DNA of 64,000 bases. Origin: JADHLK01 sp038131695. Lineage in GTDB: Bacteria > Pseudomonadota > Alphaproteobacteria > Puniceispirillales > Puniceispirillaceae. A program made the translations under genes and the position numbers. Shown here in pieces: positions 18,608 through 27,475 of the stretch. Numbering within the stretch: the first letter of the stretch is position 1; each line of letters opens with the position of its first letter. Below the pieces are notes generated by a model. It searched no databases. It saw only the letters and a program-made list of their open reading frames with translations, and was not told the DNA's origin. The stretch lies in NCBI GenBank assembly GCA_038131695.1, contig JAYPQA010000010.1:39059-103058 (forward strand), given 5' to 3'.

Positions 18608-18874
18608 TTAGGCCAGGGGATCGTGATCACGCACCCGTTCATCATGGCCGGAGCGGGCGGAAAAAAAGCTGAGCCACATCAGCCCGCCCCCCAGCAAGAG
18701 CGAGCCGGCCACCCCGGCCGCGATAGCCAGCCAGCCATGCACCGACAGCGAAACCGGCCCCAGCTGCTGCCAAATCCACAGCCCGGCCAGACCCGCCCCC
18801 AACCCGACCAGCAGCAGGGCCCCTATAACCAATCGCCAGAACAGGCGTGAGACAGGCTTTTCAGAATCAGACAT
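18608..18874 (-). CDS. Small membrane protein, unknown function
   Basis: An 88-residue protein with two predicted transmembrane helices (about residues 13-35 and 44-68) joined by a short periplasmic or cytosolic loop, and a charged C-terminal tail rich in Asp, His and Arg. I do not recognise the family. Its start ATG overlaps the stop of the 50-residue gene upstream (ATGA), which in turn overlaps the amidohydrolase gene, so the three are translationally coupled. The gene ends 90 bp before the LexA box and imuA promoter region. The consistent coupling argues that it is real. Confidence 0.7.
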   Translation of the reverse strand: MSDSEKPVSRLFWRLVIGALLLVGLGAGLAGLWIWQQLGPVSLSVHGWLAIAAGVAGSLLLGGGLMWLSFFSARSGHDERVRDHDPLA

Positions 18875-19026
18875 CAGCGCACCGCCAAAAAATACCAGAG
18901 AAAAACAACCAGCAGCAAAAAGGCCGCACCCCCGCCCAGCAGCGGCTGGCCAAAGCGGCGGCCTATCAGCACACCGGCCCAGACCACCAGCGCCACAAAC
19001 AGGATATTGCGCAGCAGAACCAGCAT
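18874..19026 (-). CDS. 50-residue membrane protein, unknown function
   Basis: A small gene below usual ORF cut-offs: ATG at 19026, stop TGA at 18874-18876, 50 codons. The product begins MLVLLRNILFVALVVW, has a Gly-Arg-Arg turn near residue 23, and a second hydrophobic segment (about residues 34-48) ending AVR. It is thus a two-helix hairpin of small size. Its start overlaps the amidohydrolase stop and its stop overlaps the start of the 88-residue gene, both as ATGA. That double 4-bp coupling is the main evidence that it is translated. No function is recognised. Confidence 0.65.
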   Translation of the reverse strand: MLVLLRNILFVALVVWAGVLIGRRFGQPLLGGGAAFLLLVVFLWYFLAVR

Positions 19027-20198
19027 CAGCTGCGCGGCAATTCAGCTTCTACCAGCTGCGCCCAATAGCTGGCCCCCAGCGGCAAAATCTCATCATTGAA
19101 ATCATAGCCGGTATTATGCAGCATCCGGCCTTCTTCAGCCGGTCCCGCCCCCAGCCAGATATAGGCCCCCTCACACGCACCCAGCAGAAAGGAAAAATCC
19201 TCAGCCCCCATGGAGGCAGGCGGATCCATCACCAGCTGATCCTGGCCAACCAGCGCGGCGGCCACCCCGGCGGCCCGTTCCGCACTTGCCAGATGATTGA
19301 CCGTGGGCGGATAGCCTGCCTGCCAGACCATCTCGGCGGTGCAGCCATGGGCCTTTGCCACCTGTGCGGCGATCCCGGCAATATCGGCTTCCAGACGGGC
19401 GCGTGTTTCAGGCTGGACAGCCCGCGCCGTGCCGCCCAGCGTGACCGCATCAGGAATGATATTATGGGCCGTTCCGCCCTGCATCTGGGTCACCGAAACC
19501 ACCGCCGGGTCCATCGGATCGGTGCGGCGTGAGACAATCATCTGCAAGGCCTGAATAATCGCCGCCGCCGCCAGCACCGGGTCAGCGGATTGGTGCGGCA
19601 TGGCAGCATGGCTGCCGCGGCCGCTGATGGTCAGGGTGAACATATCCGCACTGGCCATGCAGGGGCCGCGATGTACGGCGATTTTGCCAACCTCCAGACC
19701 CGGCCAGTTATGCAGCCCCCAGACCGTCTGCATTGCAAATTTGTCAAACAGCCCGTCATCAATCATCGCCTGGCCGCCTGCCCCGCCTTCCTCAGCAGGC
19801 TGGAAAATAAAATAGACCGTGCCGTCAAAATTGCGCGTTTCAGCCAGATAGGCCGCCGCGCCCAGCAGCATAGTGGTATGGCCATCATGGCCGCAAGCGT
19901 GCATCCGCCCGTCAATTTTGGATTTATGGGTAAAGGCATTCGCCTCTTGCATGGGCAGCGCATCCATATCCGCGCGCAAGCCGATGGCCCGGCTGGAGCC
20001 GCCGCTGCCGCGCAGCACGCCGACCACGCCCGTCTTGCCCAGGCCGCGATGCACCTCCAGCCCGAATTCTGCCAGCCGGGCGGCAACAAAATCAGCTGTC
20101 CATTCCTCTTCATAGCAGAGTTCCGGATGCGCGTGCAGCTGATGGCGCCAGCCTGTCATTTCAGCGTGTTTTTCAGCAAGTCTGTTGATTACCGGCAT
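19026..20198 (-). CDS. M20-family amidohydrolase (HipO/AbgB-like)
   Basis: A zinc-dependent metallopeptidase/amidohydrolase of the M20D group, which includes N-acyl amino acid hydrolases such as hippurate and indole-3-acetyl-amino-acid hydrolases; the substrate here is unknown. The 390-residue protein shows HQLHAHPELCYEEEWTADFV near the N-terminus, GLRADMDALPM with metal-ligand Asp, GRMHACGHDGHTTMLLG (metal-binding His-Asp-Gly-His) around residue 90, and FQPAEEGGAGG with the catalytic Glu pair around 125. SMGAEDFSFLL near the C-terminus supplies the last ligand region. I chose ATG 20198 over an upstream ATG at 20231, because homologues start close to the HAHPELC motif. It leads a three-gene coupled unit. 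Confidence 0.9.
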   Translation of the reverse strand: MPVINRLAEKHAEMTGWRHQLHAHPELCYEEEWTADFVAARLAEFGLEVHRGLGKTGVVGVLRGSGGSSRAIGLRADMDALPMQEANAFTHKSKIDGRMHACGHDGHTTMLLGAAAYLAETRNFDGTVYFIFQPAEEGGAGGQAMIDDGLFDKFAMQTVWGLHNWPGLEVGKIAVHRGPCMASADMFTLTISGRGSHAAMPHQSADPVLAAAAIIQALQMIVSRRTDPMDPAVVSVTQMQGGTAHNIIPDAVTLGGTARAVQPETRARLEADIAGIAAQVAKAHGCTAEMVWQAGYPPTVNHLASAERAAGVAAALVGQDQLVMDPPASMGAEDFSFLLGACEGAYIWLGAGPAEEGRMLHNTGYDFNDEILPLGASYWAQLVEAELPRS

Positions 20199-20448
20199 GG
20201 GGGCGTATCTCTGTTTATTGGGAACCTGCATAAAATGTGGGATGATCAGGCCAAAAGGTCAAGTTACATTGGCCGGGCCGGAGGCGGAGCGGCGGCGGGC
20301 CAAAGCGGGTAATGTCGAGACTGGATAAGCCCCTGTCGGGACAGGGATACAGTTTTTTTTCATCCTTTGACAGACCTGACAGGACAGATTGGCTGGTAAA
20401 TCTGCTATAACAGCAAAAACAGCGTGCATACAGAACAGGGCAGCAGCG

Positions 20449-21748
20449 ATGGCATCCTCAGAACTTGACCGCGGCATCCGGGGCCTGGCAGGCCGGGCAA
20501 AGCGCTATTCGGTCTTTGCACTGGCCCGCAATGCCAGCCGCTATCATCAGGGCTGGCAGCAGGCCTGGCGGCACGCAGAACCGAAAAAAGCCTATGATGT
20601 CATTATCATAGGCGGCGGCGGGCATGGGCTGGCCACCGCCTATTATCTGGCCTCAGTGCATGGGATTACCAATGTCGCGGTGATTGAAAAGGGCTGGCTG
20701 GGCGGCGGCAATACCGGGCGCAACACAACGATTATCCGCTCCAACTATCTGTGGGACGAATCGGCTGCGATTTATGAACACGCCATGCAGCTCTGGGAAG
20801 GGCTGGCGCAGGATTTGAATTTCAACATCATGTTCAGCCAGCGCGGCGTTCTGACCATTGCCCATTCCGAACATGAGCTAAAGGAAATGTCGCGCCGCGT
20901 TCATGCGATCCGGCTGAACGGCATTGATTCCGATATTCTGGGCCCGGATGAGATCAAGAAATTCGTGCCGATTATCAATATTGACCAGCAGATTCGCTAT
21001 CCGGTGATGGGCGGTTTTCTGCAAAAAAGGGGCGGCACGGCGCGCCATGATGCGGTTGCCTGGGGCTATGCGCGGGCAGCAGATGATCTGGGTGTGGATA
21101 TTATCCAGAATTGTGAGGTTACCGGCCTGCGGCGGCGCGGACGCCGGATTGTTGGGGTAGAGACCAGCAAAGGGCTTTATCGGGGCCAAAAAGGTGGGCT
21201 GCGTGACAGCTGGCCATTCCTCGGTGCTGGCGGATATGGCTGGCATCCGCCTGCCGATTGCCAGCCGCCCGCTGCAAGCGCTGGTCTCCGAGCCGATCAA
21301 GCCGATTCTGGATACGGTTATCATGTCCAATGCGGTGCATATGTATATCAGCCAGTCTGACAAGGGCGAGATGGTATTGGGGGCAGGGGTGGATAAATAT
21401 AATTCCTATGCCCAGCGCGGTTCCTGGCCGGTGCCAGAACATATGCTGGCAGCTGCGGTTGAGCTGTTCCCGGTGCTTTCGCGCCTGCGGATGCTGCGCC
21501 ATTGGGGCGGCATTGTGGATACCTGCCCGGATGCCTCGCCTATCTTGTCAAAGACAGATATTGACGGGCTGTATTTTAATTGCGGCTGGGGCACGGGCGG
21601 CTTTAAGGCAACCCCCGGTTCAGGCCATGTCTTTGCCGATTTGATCGCCCGTGATGCGCCAAACCGGATCGCCGCCCCCTATGCGCTGAAACGCTTTGAA
21701 ACCGGCTTTTTGATTGATGAGCATGGCGCGGCCGGGGTGGCCCATTGA
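20449..21748 (+). pseudogene. soxB: Sarcosine oxidase beta subunit, frameshifted
   Basis: SoxB carries the FAD and covalent FMN sites of heterotetrameric sarcosine oxidase, which oxidises sarcosine to glycine with transfer of the C1 unit to THF. The N-terminal part (ATG 20449) has the dinucleotide motif VIIIGGGGHGLATAYYLA and runs in frame to about codon 245. There CGGGGCC (21181-21187) has one G more than needed; removing one G restores the expected AKKVGCVTAGHSSVLADMAG and reading continues to the stop at 21748. As written, the first frame runs on to about 21360 with unrelated residues. All of the coding content is present at normal length (about 430 residues), so the lesion is recent or a sequence error in a G-run. 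Confidence 0.9.
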
Positions 21749-21789
21749 CGATGCGGCCGGTGCACAAACACGAACAAGGATAAAAAGCC

Positions 21790-22173
21790 ATGCTGTTGAT
21801 TGACTGCCCCTATTGCGGCAAACGCGATGAAGCAGAATTTGCCTGCGGCGGTGAGGCGCATATCGCCCGCCCGCTGGCTGAAAATCCGATCAGCGATGCT
21901 GAGTTTGGCAGCTATCTGTTCCTGCGCCATAATCCCAAGGGGCTGTTCACCGAACGCTGGGTGCATTCGGCTGGCTGCCGGCGCTGGTTCAATATGGTGC
22001 GCGATACGCTCAGCCATGAGATTGTGGAAATCTATGCGATGGGCAGCCTGCCCAAAACCCGCCGCGGCAAACAGGCCCATGCCGCTAATTGGCGGCGCGG
22101 CACCGCGGCAGAGGCGGCCAGCCTGCCGCAGGCAAAATCAGCTCTGCCGCAGGCAAAACGGGGGCGGGGATGA
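21790..22173 (+). CDS. soxD: Sarcosine oxidase delta subunit
   Basis: SoxD is the small zinc-binding subunit of heterotetrameric sarcosine oxidase. The 127 residues begin LLIDCPYCGKRDEAEFACGG, with the Cys-x2-Cys and later Cys of the zinc site, followed by RPLAENPISDAEFGSYLFLR and the HSAGCRRWFNMVRDT segment, which contains a further conserved Cys. AAGGA at 21774-21778 precedes the start at a suitable distance. It lies between soxB and soxA, the standard soxBDAG order, and its stop overlaps the soxA start as ATGA. The C-terminal ~25 residues are low-complexity (Gln, Ala, Lys) and longer than in most SoxD proteins. Confidence 0.95.
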   Translation: MLLIDCPYCGKRDEAEFACGGEAHIARPLAENPISDAEFGSYLFLRHNPKGLFTERWVHSAGCRRWFNMVRDTLSHEIVEIYAMGSLPKTRRGKQAHAANWRRGTAAEAASLPQAKSALPQAKRGRG

Positions 22174-25100
22174 GCAGAAAACCGGATATGCGCCTGCACC
22201 CGGCGCTGGCTGAGACGGCCCGCATTGACCGCGACCAGCCTGTGCGCTTCGCATTTGATGGCCGCGATTACACGGGCTTTGCCGGGGATACGCTGGCCTC
22301 AGCCTTGCTGGCCAATGGGGTGCATTTGACCGGGCGGTCTTTCAAATATCACCGCCCGCGCGGCATTATGGCAGCCGGGGTGGAAGACCCCAGCGCGCTG
22401 GTCCGCGCCGGTGAGGGCGCCCGGGCTGAGCCGAATTTGCGCGCCAGCCAGCTGGCCCTCTATGACGGGCTGACCGCCGAATCGCAAAATCGCTTCCCCT
22501 CGCTGAAATTTGATCTGGGCGCGGTGAACAGCCTGCTGGGCCGCTTTTTCCCGGCGGGTTTCTATTACAAGACCTTTATGTGGCCAGCCAGTTTCTGGAT
22601 GCTGTATGAGCATTTCATCCGCCGCGCCGCCGGGCTGGGCCGCGCCGCAGACAGCCATGAAGACCCGGACCGGTATGAGCATTGCAACGCCCATTGCGAT
22701 ATTCTGGTGGCAGGCGGCGGGCCGACCGGGCTGCAGGCAGCCCTGGAGGCAGCAAAAACCGGCGCGCGCGTTATTCTGGCAGATGAGCAAGAAGAGCTGG
22801 GCGGCTGGCTGCTCAGCGCGCCGGAAATCAGCATAGAGGGCATGGCGGCTGCAGACTGGGTGGCGGCCATGCTGGCTGAGCTGGCCCGCTATCCGGAGGT
22901 TACCCTTCTGCCGCGCAGCACCGTGTTCGGCTATATGGATCATAATTATCTGACCATAGCTGAGCGGGTCTCTGACCATCTTGGCAAGCGGCCGGGCTGG
23001 ATGGCGCGCCAGCGCCTGTGGAAGCTGCGGGCCGGGCAGGTGATTCTGGCAACCGGGGCGCATGAGCGGCCGCTGGTTTTCGGCAATAATGATTTGCCCG
23101 GCGTGATGCTGTCTGCCTCGGTGCGCAGCTATCTTCACCGCTATGGGGTGCTGGCCGGCAGGCGGGCGGTGATTGTCACCAATAATGATGACGGGCTGCT
23201 GACCGCGCTGGCCCTGCATCAGGCAGGCTGTTTTGTGCGGGCGATTGCCGATTTGCGGCCCGCTGCCTCAGGGGCGCTGGTGCGGGCGGTGCAGGCGGCC
23301 GGCATTTCCTATCTGCCCGGCCATGGCGTTACAGCTGCCAGGGGCAGGCTGCATATCGCCCAGGCCGAGCTGGCCCGGCTGGATAGTGAGGGCGCGCTGG
23401 TGCCGGGCAGCCAGCAGCTGGTGGATTGTGATTTGCTGGCCATGTCGGGCGGCTGGACCCCGGCGGTGCATCTGCATTCACAAGCAGGGGGCAAGCTTAG
23501 CTGGGATCAGCGCAGCAGCTGTTTCAAGCCGGTCAGGAAAACCGGACAGGCGATCAGCATCGGTGCGGCCAATGGCCAGTTTGATCTGGCCCGCGGGCTA
23601 AAGGAGGCCGGGCTGGCCGCCCGGCAAGCCGCAGAACAGCTGGGGCTGAAAGCAGCAGAGCCGCACGCCCCGGCAGTCAGCCAGCCGGCCCAGAGCTGGC
23701 AGCCGCATCCTGTCTGGCAGATGCCGGACGGCCTGCCCGCCGGGCAGGGGCCAAAGGCTTTTGTCGATTTTCAAAATGACGTCACGGCAGAGGATATCCG
23801 GCTGGCCGCGCGTGAGGGCTATCAGTCGGTTGAGCATGTCAAGCGCTATACCACCACCGGCATGGCCACTGATCAGGGCAAGACCAGCAATATCAATGCG
23901 CTGGGGATTTTGTCCGACAGTCTGGGGCGCGAGCTGGCCAGCATCGGCACAACCACTTTCCGGATGCCCTATAGCCCGACCAGTATCGGCCTGATCGCCG
24001 GGCGCGATATCAAGGGTCTGTTTGATCCGGTGCGGTCCACCCGCATGGATGACTGGCACAAAAGGGCCGGGGCCAAATTTGAGCATGTCGGCCAATGGAT
24101 GCGCGCCTGGTATTATCCAAAACCGGGCGAGAGCATGGAACAGGCGGTTAACCGGGAAGTTCTGGCCGCCCGCCAGAGCGCCGGGCTGCTGGATGCCTCT
24201 ACCCTTGGCAAGATTGATGTGCGCGGGCCGGATGCGGCTGAATTTCTGGATCGTGTCTATACCAATAAATTCTCCAATCTGGGGATAGGCCGCTGCCGCT
24301 ACGGGCTGATGCTCAAAGAGGATGGGATGGTCATGGATGACGGGGTAACAACCCGTCTGGCAGAAGATCATTTCCACATGACCACCACAACCGGCGGGGC
24401 GGCGCGGGTGCTGGACTGGCTGGAGGAATTTTCCCAGACCGAATGGCCGGAGCTGAAAGTCTGGTTCACTTCTGTGACCGAACAATGGGCGGTGGCTACC
24501 CTGTCCGGGCCAAAGGCACGCGCGATTCTGGCAGCTGCTGGCTGTGATCTGGACCTGTCAGATGAGGCGCTGCCTTTCATGGCGATGCAAGAAGGGTATG
24601 TCAGCGGCCTGCCGGCCCGGCTGTTCCGGATTTCCTTTACCGGTGAGCTGTCCTATGAAATCAATGTGCCGGCCCGCTATGGTCTGGCCTTGTGGACCCG
24701 CCTGATGGAGGCCGGGGAGGCTTTTGGCCTGACCCCCTATGGCACTGAGGCGATGCATGTCTTGCGGGCGGAAAAGGGCTTTATCATTGTCGGCCAGGAA
24801 ACAGACGGAACCGTCACGCCGCTGGATCTGGGCATGGGCTGGATTGTGTCCAGCAAAAAGCCTGATTTTATCGGCAAGCGGGCGCTGGCCAGAACCTCTA
24901 TGGCGGACCAGACCCGCAAGCAGCTGGTGGGTCTGAAATCGCTGGATGGGCGGGTGATACCGGAAGGGGCGCACGCGGTGCTGGACCCGCACCAGCCAGC
25001 CCCGATGGAGATGCTGGGCCAGGTGACCTCCTCTTACCATTCGCCCAATCTGAACGCGCCGATAGCGATGGCCTTGCTGAAAGGCGGGCATCAGATGATG

Positions 25101-25205
25101 GGCCAGCGTGTGTTTCTGCCGATGCTGGATGGCCAGCCGCCAATAGAGGCTGAAATCACCGGCACGGTATTTTTTGACCCGAAAGGAGAGCGGCGCGATG
25201 GCTGA
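22170..25205 (+). CDS. soxA: Sarcosine oxidase alpha subunit
   Basis: SoxA binds NAD+ and tetrahydrofolate in heterotetrameric sarcosine oxidase; its C-terminal GcvT-like domain captures the released C1 unit as 5,10-methylene-THF. The 1011-residue protein starts at ATG 22170, overlapping the soxD stop. It has an N-terminal ferredoxin-like segment (FAGDTLASALLANGVHLTGR), a Rossmann motif LVAGGGPTGLQAALEAAK near residue 180, and a second FAD/NAD-type region. GcvT domains follow from about residue 600 (SLGRELASIGTTTFRMPYSP and LSYEINVPARYG). The reading frame is intact over its whole length, in contrast to soxB and soxG on either side. Confidence 0.95.
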   Translation: MSRKPDMRLHPALAETARIDRDQPVRFAFDGRDYTGFAGDTLASALLANGVHLTGRSFKYHRPRGIMAAGVEDPSALVRAGEGARAEPNLRASQLALYDGLTAESQNRFPSLKFDLGAVNSLLGRFFPAGFYYKTFMWPASFWMLYEHFIRRAAGLGRAADSHEDPDRYEHCNAHCDILVAGGGPTGLQAALEAAKTGARVILADEQEELGGWLLSAPEISIEGMAAADWVAAMLAELARYPEVTLLPRSTVFGYMDHNYLTIAERVSDHLGKRPGWMARQRLWKLRAGQVILATGAHERPLVFGNNDLPGVMLSASVRSYLHRYGVLAGRRAVIVTNNDDGLLTALALHQAGCFVRAIADLRPAASGALVRAVQAAGISYLPGHGVTAARGRLHIAQAELARLDSEGALVPGSQQLVDCDLLAMSGGWTPAVHLHSQAGGKLSWDQRSSCFKPVRKTGQAISIGAANGQFDLARGLKEAGLAARQAAEQLGLKAAEPHAPAVSQPAQSWQPHPVWQMPDGLPAGQGPKAFVDFQNDVTAEDIRLAAREGYQSVEHVKRYTTTGMATDQGKTSNINALGILSDSLGRELASIGTTTFRMPYSPTSIGLIAGRDIKGLFDPVRSTRMDDWHKRAGAKFEHVGQWMRAWYYPKPGESMEQAVNREVLAARQSAGLLDASTLGKIDVRGPDAAEFLDRVYTNKFSNLGIGRCRYGLMLKEDGMVMDDGVTTRLAEDHFHMTTTTGGAARVLDWLEEFSQTEWPELKVWFTSVTEQWAVATLSGPKARAILAAAGCDLDLSDEALPFMAMQEGYVSGLPARLFRISFTGELSYEINVPARYGLALWTRLMEAGEAFGLTPYGTEAMHVLRAEKGFIIVGQETDGTVTPLDLGMGWIVSSKKPDFIGKRALARTSMADQTRKQLVGLKSLDGRVIPEGAHAVLDPHQPAPMEMLGQVTSSYHSPNLNAPIAMALLKGGHQMMGQRVFLPMLDGQPPIEAEITGTVFFDPKGERRDG

Positions 25206-25803
25206 GATGACCAAATATATGGTGACCGGCCAGCCGGGCGCGGCCGGGCTGGCGCTGGCCTCTTTTGACAATCCGCAGGGCGGGCCAGCCGGGCTGACGC
25301 TGGCTGAGCTGGGTTTTGCCGGCAAGATCGCGCTGCGCGGGGGTGGCGAAACCGCCAGAATTGCAGGCCGGATAGCAGGCTGCCGCCTGCCCGGCGGGCC
25401 GGGCGAGGCAGAAATCGCCAGCAGCCGGATTCTGGCCTGACTGGGGCCGGATGAATGGCTGCTCCTGTGTGAGGCGGGGGCGGAGACCGGCTTGCTGAAA
25501 GAGCTGGACAGCCAGCTGGCCGGCACGCACAGCGCGGCGGTGGATGTCAGCGATGCGCTGGTTGCCTGGCAGCTGGGCGGCGATCAGATGCGGCGCGTTC
25601 TGGCCAAGGGCTGCGCGCTGGATTTGCACCCCCGCCAGTTTGGCCCGGGCCGCTGCGCCCAGACGCTGCTTGCCCATGCCGGGGTGACCCTCATCTGTGA
25701 GGCCCCGGACCGGATGAGGCTGCTCTGCCGCACCAGCTTTGCCGCCTATACCGCCAGCTGGCTGGCCGATGCAGCCGCTGAGTGCGGCCTGCAATGGGGA
25801 TAG
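25198..25803 (+). pseudogene. soxG: Sarcosine oxidase gamma subunit with in-frame stop
   Basis: SoxG is the T-protein-like small subunit of sarcosine oxidase. ATG 25198 (AGGAG 9 bp upstream) opens a frame of 80 codons ending in TGA at 25438-25440. The same frame then continues without another stop to 25803 with typical SoxG sequence: LGPDEWLLL directly after the stop, then VDVSDALVAWQLGG and CALDLHPRQF. In family members the residue before LGPDEWL is usually Trp, so TGG to TGA is the simplest explanation. Total length (201 codons) is normal for SoxG. TGA is used as a genuine stop throughout the window, so recoding is unlikely. Confidence 0.88.
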
Positions 25804-25827
25804 GGGACGGACGCAACAGCTGAGATA

Positions 25828-25852
25828 AAAGAGCCGGGTATCCCCGGCTTTT
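25828..25852. terminator. Bidirectional terminator between soxG and mttB-like gene
   Basis: AGCCGGG (25832-25838), loop TATC, CCCGGCT (25843-25849), flanked by AAAAG on the left and TTTT on the right. It lies between two convergent genes and would stop transcription from both sides. Confidence 0.7.
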
Positions 25853-25861
25853 CACCATCCC

Positions 25862-27427
25862 CTAATAGTCGGCGTCGGGCAGTTCGGCCATTCGCTGGTC
25901 GATAAAGGCGCGCAGGGCTTCATCAATGGCCGGGTCCAGCGGCGGGGCTTCATAGCTTTCCAGCATCTCGGCGGCGCGGGCGCGGGCGCGGGCCTCTGCC
26001 TCAACACTGCCTTCGGCCAGCCATTGCTCAAAAGTGCCGTAATTGGCCAGGCTGGAACGCCAGAAAGCGGTTTCAAAATTGGCCTGGGTATGGCTGGCCC
26101 CCAGAAAATGCTGGCCCGGGCCGGTCTCGCGCAGCGCATCCATCGCCTGGCCATTTTCCGACATATCAATGCCGGCGACCATGCTGGGCATCATGGTCAG
26201 CTGATCCGCATCCAGCAGCAGCTTGGCAAAATCAGCGACCAGCCCGCCTTCCATCCAGCCAGCTGAATGCAGCGCGAAATTCACCCCGCCCATCACCGTC
26301 GGCAAAATCGTATGGGCTGATTCATAAGCCGCCTGGGCATCGGCAGTCTTGGAGGCGGTCAGCGAGCCGCCGGAGCGGAACGGCACCCCCAGCCGGCGCG
26401 CCAGCTTGGAGCAGGCATAGAGCACCTTGGCCGGTTCCGGCGTGCCAAAGGTCGGGGCCCCGGACTGCATCGAAATAGAGCTGGCAAAGCTGCCGAAAAT
26501 AACCGGCGCGCCGGGATTGACCGCCTGGGCAAAGGCAATGCCGGACATCGCCTCGGCCAGGGTTTGGGTCAGCGTGCCGGCCACCGATACCGGGCTCATC
26601 GCCCCGGCCAGAATGAAGGGCGAGGTGATTGTCCCCTGGCCAGCCCGCGCATAGGCTTTCAGCGCGCCCAGCATGGTCTCATCCCAGACCATCGGCGAAT
26701 TGGCATTGATCAGCGAGACCATCACACAATTCTGGTCAACAAATTCCTCACCAAAGACAATTTTGGCCAGGCTGACACTGTCTTCAGCCCGCGACGGGGC
26801 GGTCACCGACCCCATAAAGGGCTTGTCGGAATATTTGATATGGGAATAGACCATTTCCAGATGCCGCTTGGTCACCGGCAGATCGACCGGCTCACACAAG
26901 GTGCCGCCGGAATGATGCAGGCCGGGCAGCATATAGACCAGCTTGACGAAATTGCGGAAATCCTCAATCTCGGCATAGCGGCGCTCACCGGCCAGATCGC
27001 GCACGAAAGGCGGGCCATAGACCGGGGCAAAGACCAGATTATCGCCGCCTATCTCAACCGAACGGGCCGGGTTGCGGGCGTGCTGGGTGAATTGGGCAGG
27101 CGCGCTGGAACAGAGCTGGCGGGCCAGACCGCGCGGAAAATGCACCCGCTCCCCCTGCACATCACAGCCAACCCCGCGCAGAATATCCAGCGCTTCGGGG
27201 TCATCCCGGAAATCAATGCCGATCTCCTCCAGCACAGTCTCGGCATTGGCCTCAATAATCTCGGCGGCCTCATCATGCAGGATGTCAATCGGTGGCACCG
27301 CGCGGGTGATATAGGCCTGGGCCTCTGCTGCCGCGCTGGCAGAACGGGCCTGGCGGCGGGCATCGCGTCCGCCCGCGCGGCGCCCGCGCCGGGAGTCAGC
27401 TGCCTCTTTTGTGGTCTCTTCGCTCAT
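25862..27427 (-). CDS. Trimethylamine methyltransferase (MttB) family protein, non-pyrrolysine
   Basis: MttB-superfamily TIM-barrel proteins transfer a methyl group from a methylated amine to a corrinoid protein. The 521-residue protein spans the full family length with no in-frame UAG before the terminal stop, so it is a non-pyrrolysine member, the type typified by glycine-betaine methyltransferase MtgB. Recognisable stretches are VPPIDILHDEAAEIIEANAE near residue 45, VFAPVYGPPFVRD near 150, and MGGVNFALHSAGWMEGGLVA near 400. The N-terminal 40 residues are Arg/Ala-rich and probably disordered. GGGAGAG lies about 8 bp before the start. It follows the DMGDH-like gene by 48 bp on the same strand. 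Substrate specificity (betaine, proline betaine, carnitine or other) cannot be read from sequence. Confidence 0.88.
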   Translation of the reverse strand: MSEETTKEAADSRRGRRAGGRDARRQARSASAAAEAQAYITRAVPPIDILHDEAAEIIEANAETVLEEIGIDFRDDPEALDILRGVGCDVQGERVHFPRGLARQLCSSAPAQFTQHARNPARSVEIGGDNLVFAPVYGPPFVRDLAGERRYAEIEDFRNFVKLVYMLPGLHHSGGTLCEPVDLPVTKRHLEMVYSHIKYSDKPFMGSVTAPSRAEDSVSLAKIVFGEEFVDQNCVMVSLINANSPMVWDETMLGALKAYARAGQGTITSPFILAGAMSPVSVAGTLTQTLAEAMSGIAFAQAVNPGAPVIFGSFASSISMQSGAPTFGTPEPAKVLYACSKLARRLGVPFRSGGSLTASKTADAQAAYESAHTILPTVMGGVNFALHSAGWMEGGLVADFAKLLLDADQLTMMPSMVAGIDMSENGQAMDALRETGPGQHFLGASHTQANFETAFWRSSLANYGTFEQWLAEGSVEAEARARARAAEMLESYEAPPLDPAIDEALRAFIDQRMAELPDADY

Positions 27428-27475
27428 TGAACAGCTCTCCCGTGACTAAAGCCCATGGGGCCGGTTGGCGATCTA

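Noticed and set aside
25438..25440. TGA decoded as Trp in soxG
   Set aside because: Many genes in the window end in TGA, including several ATGA couplings, which is incompatible with general reassignment.
25862..25864. TAG at the end of the MttB-family gene as pyrrolysine
   Set aside because: The TAG falls at the normal C-terminal end of a 521-residue protein and there is no internal TAG near the position used in true MttB, so it is a stop.
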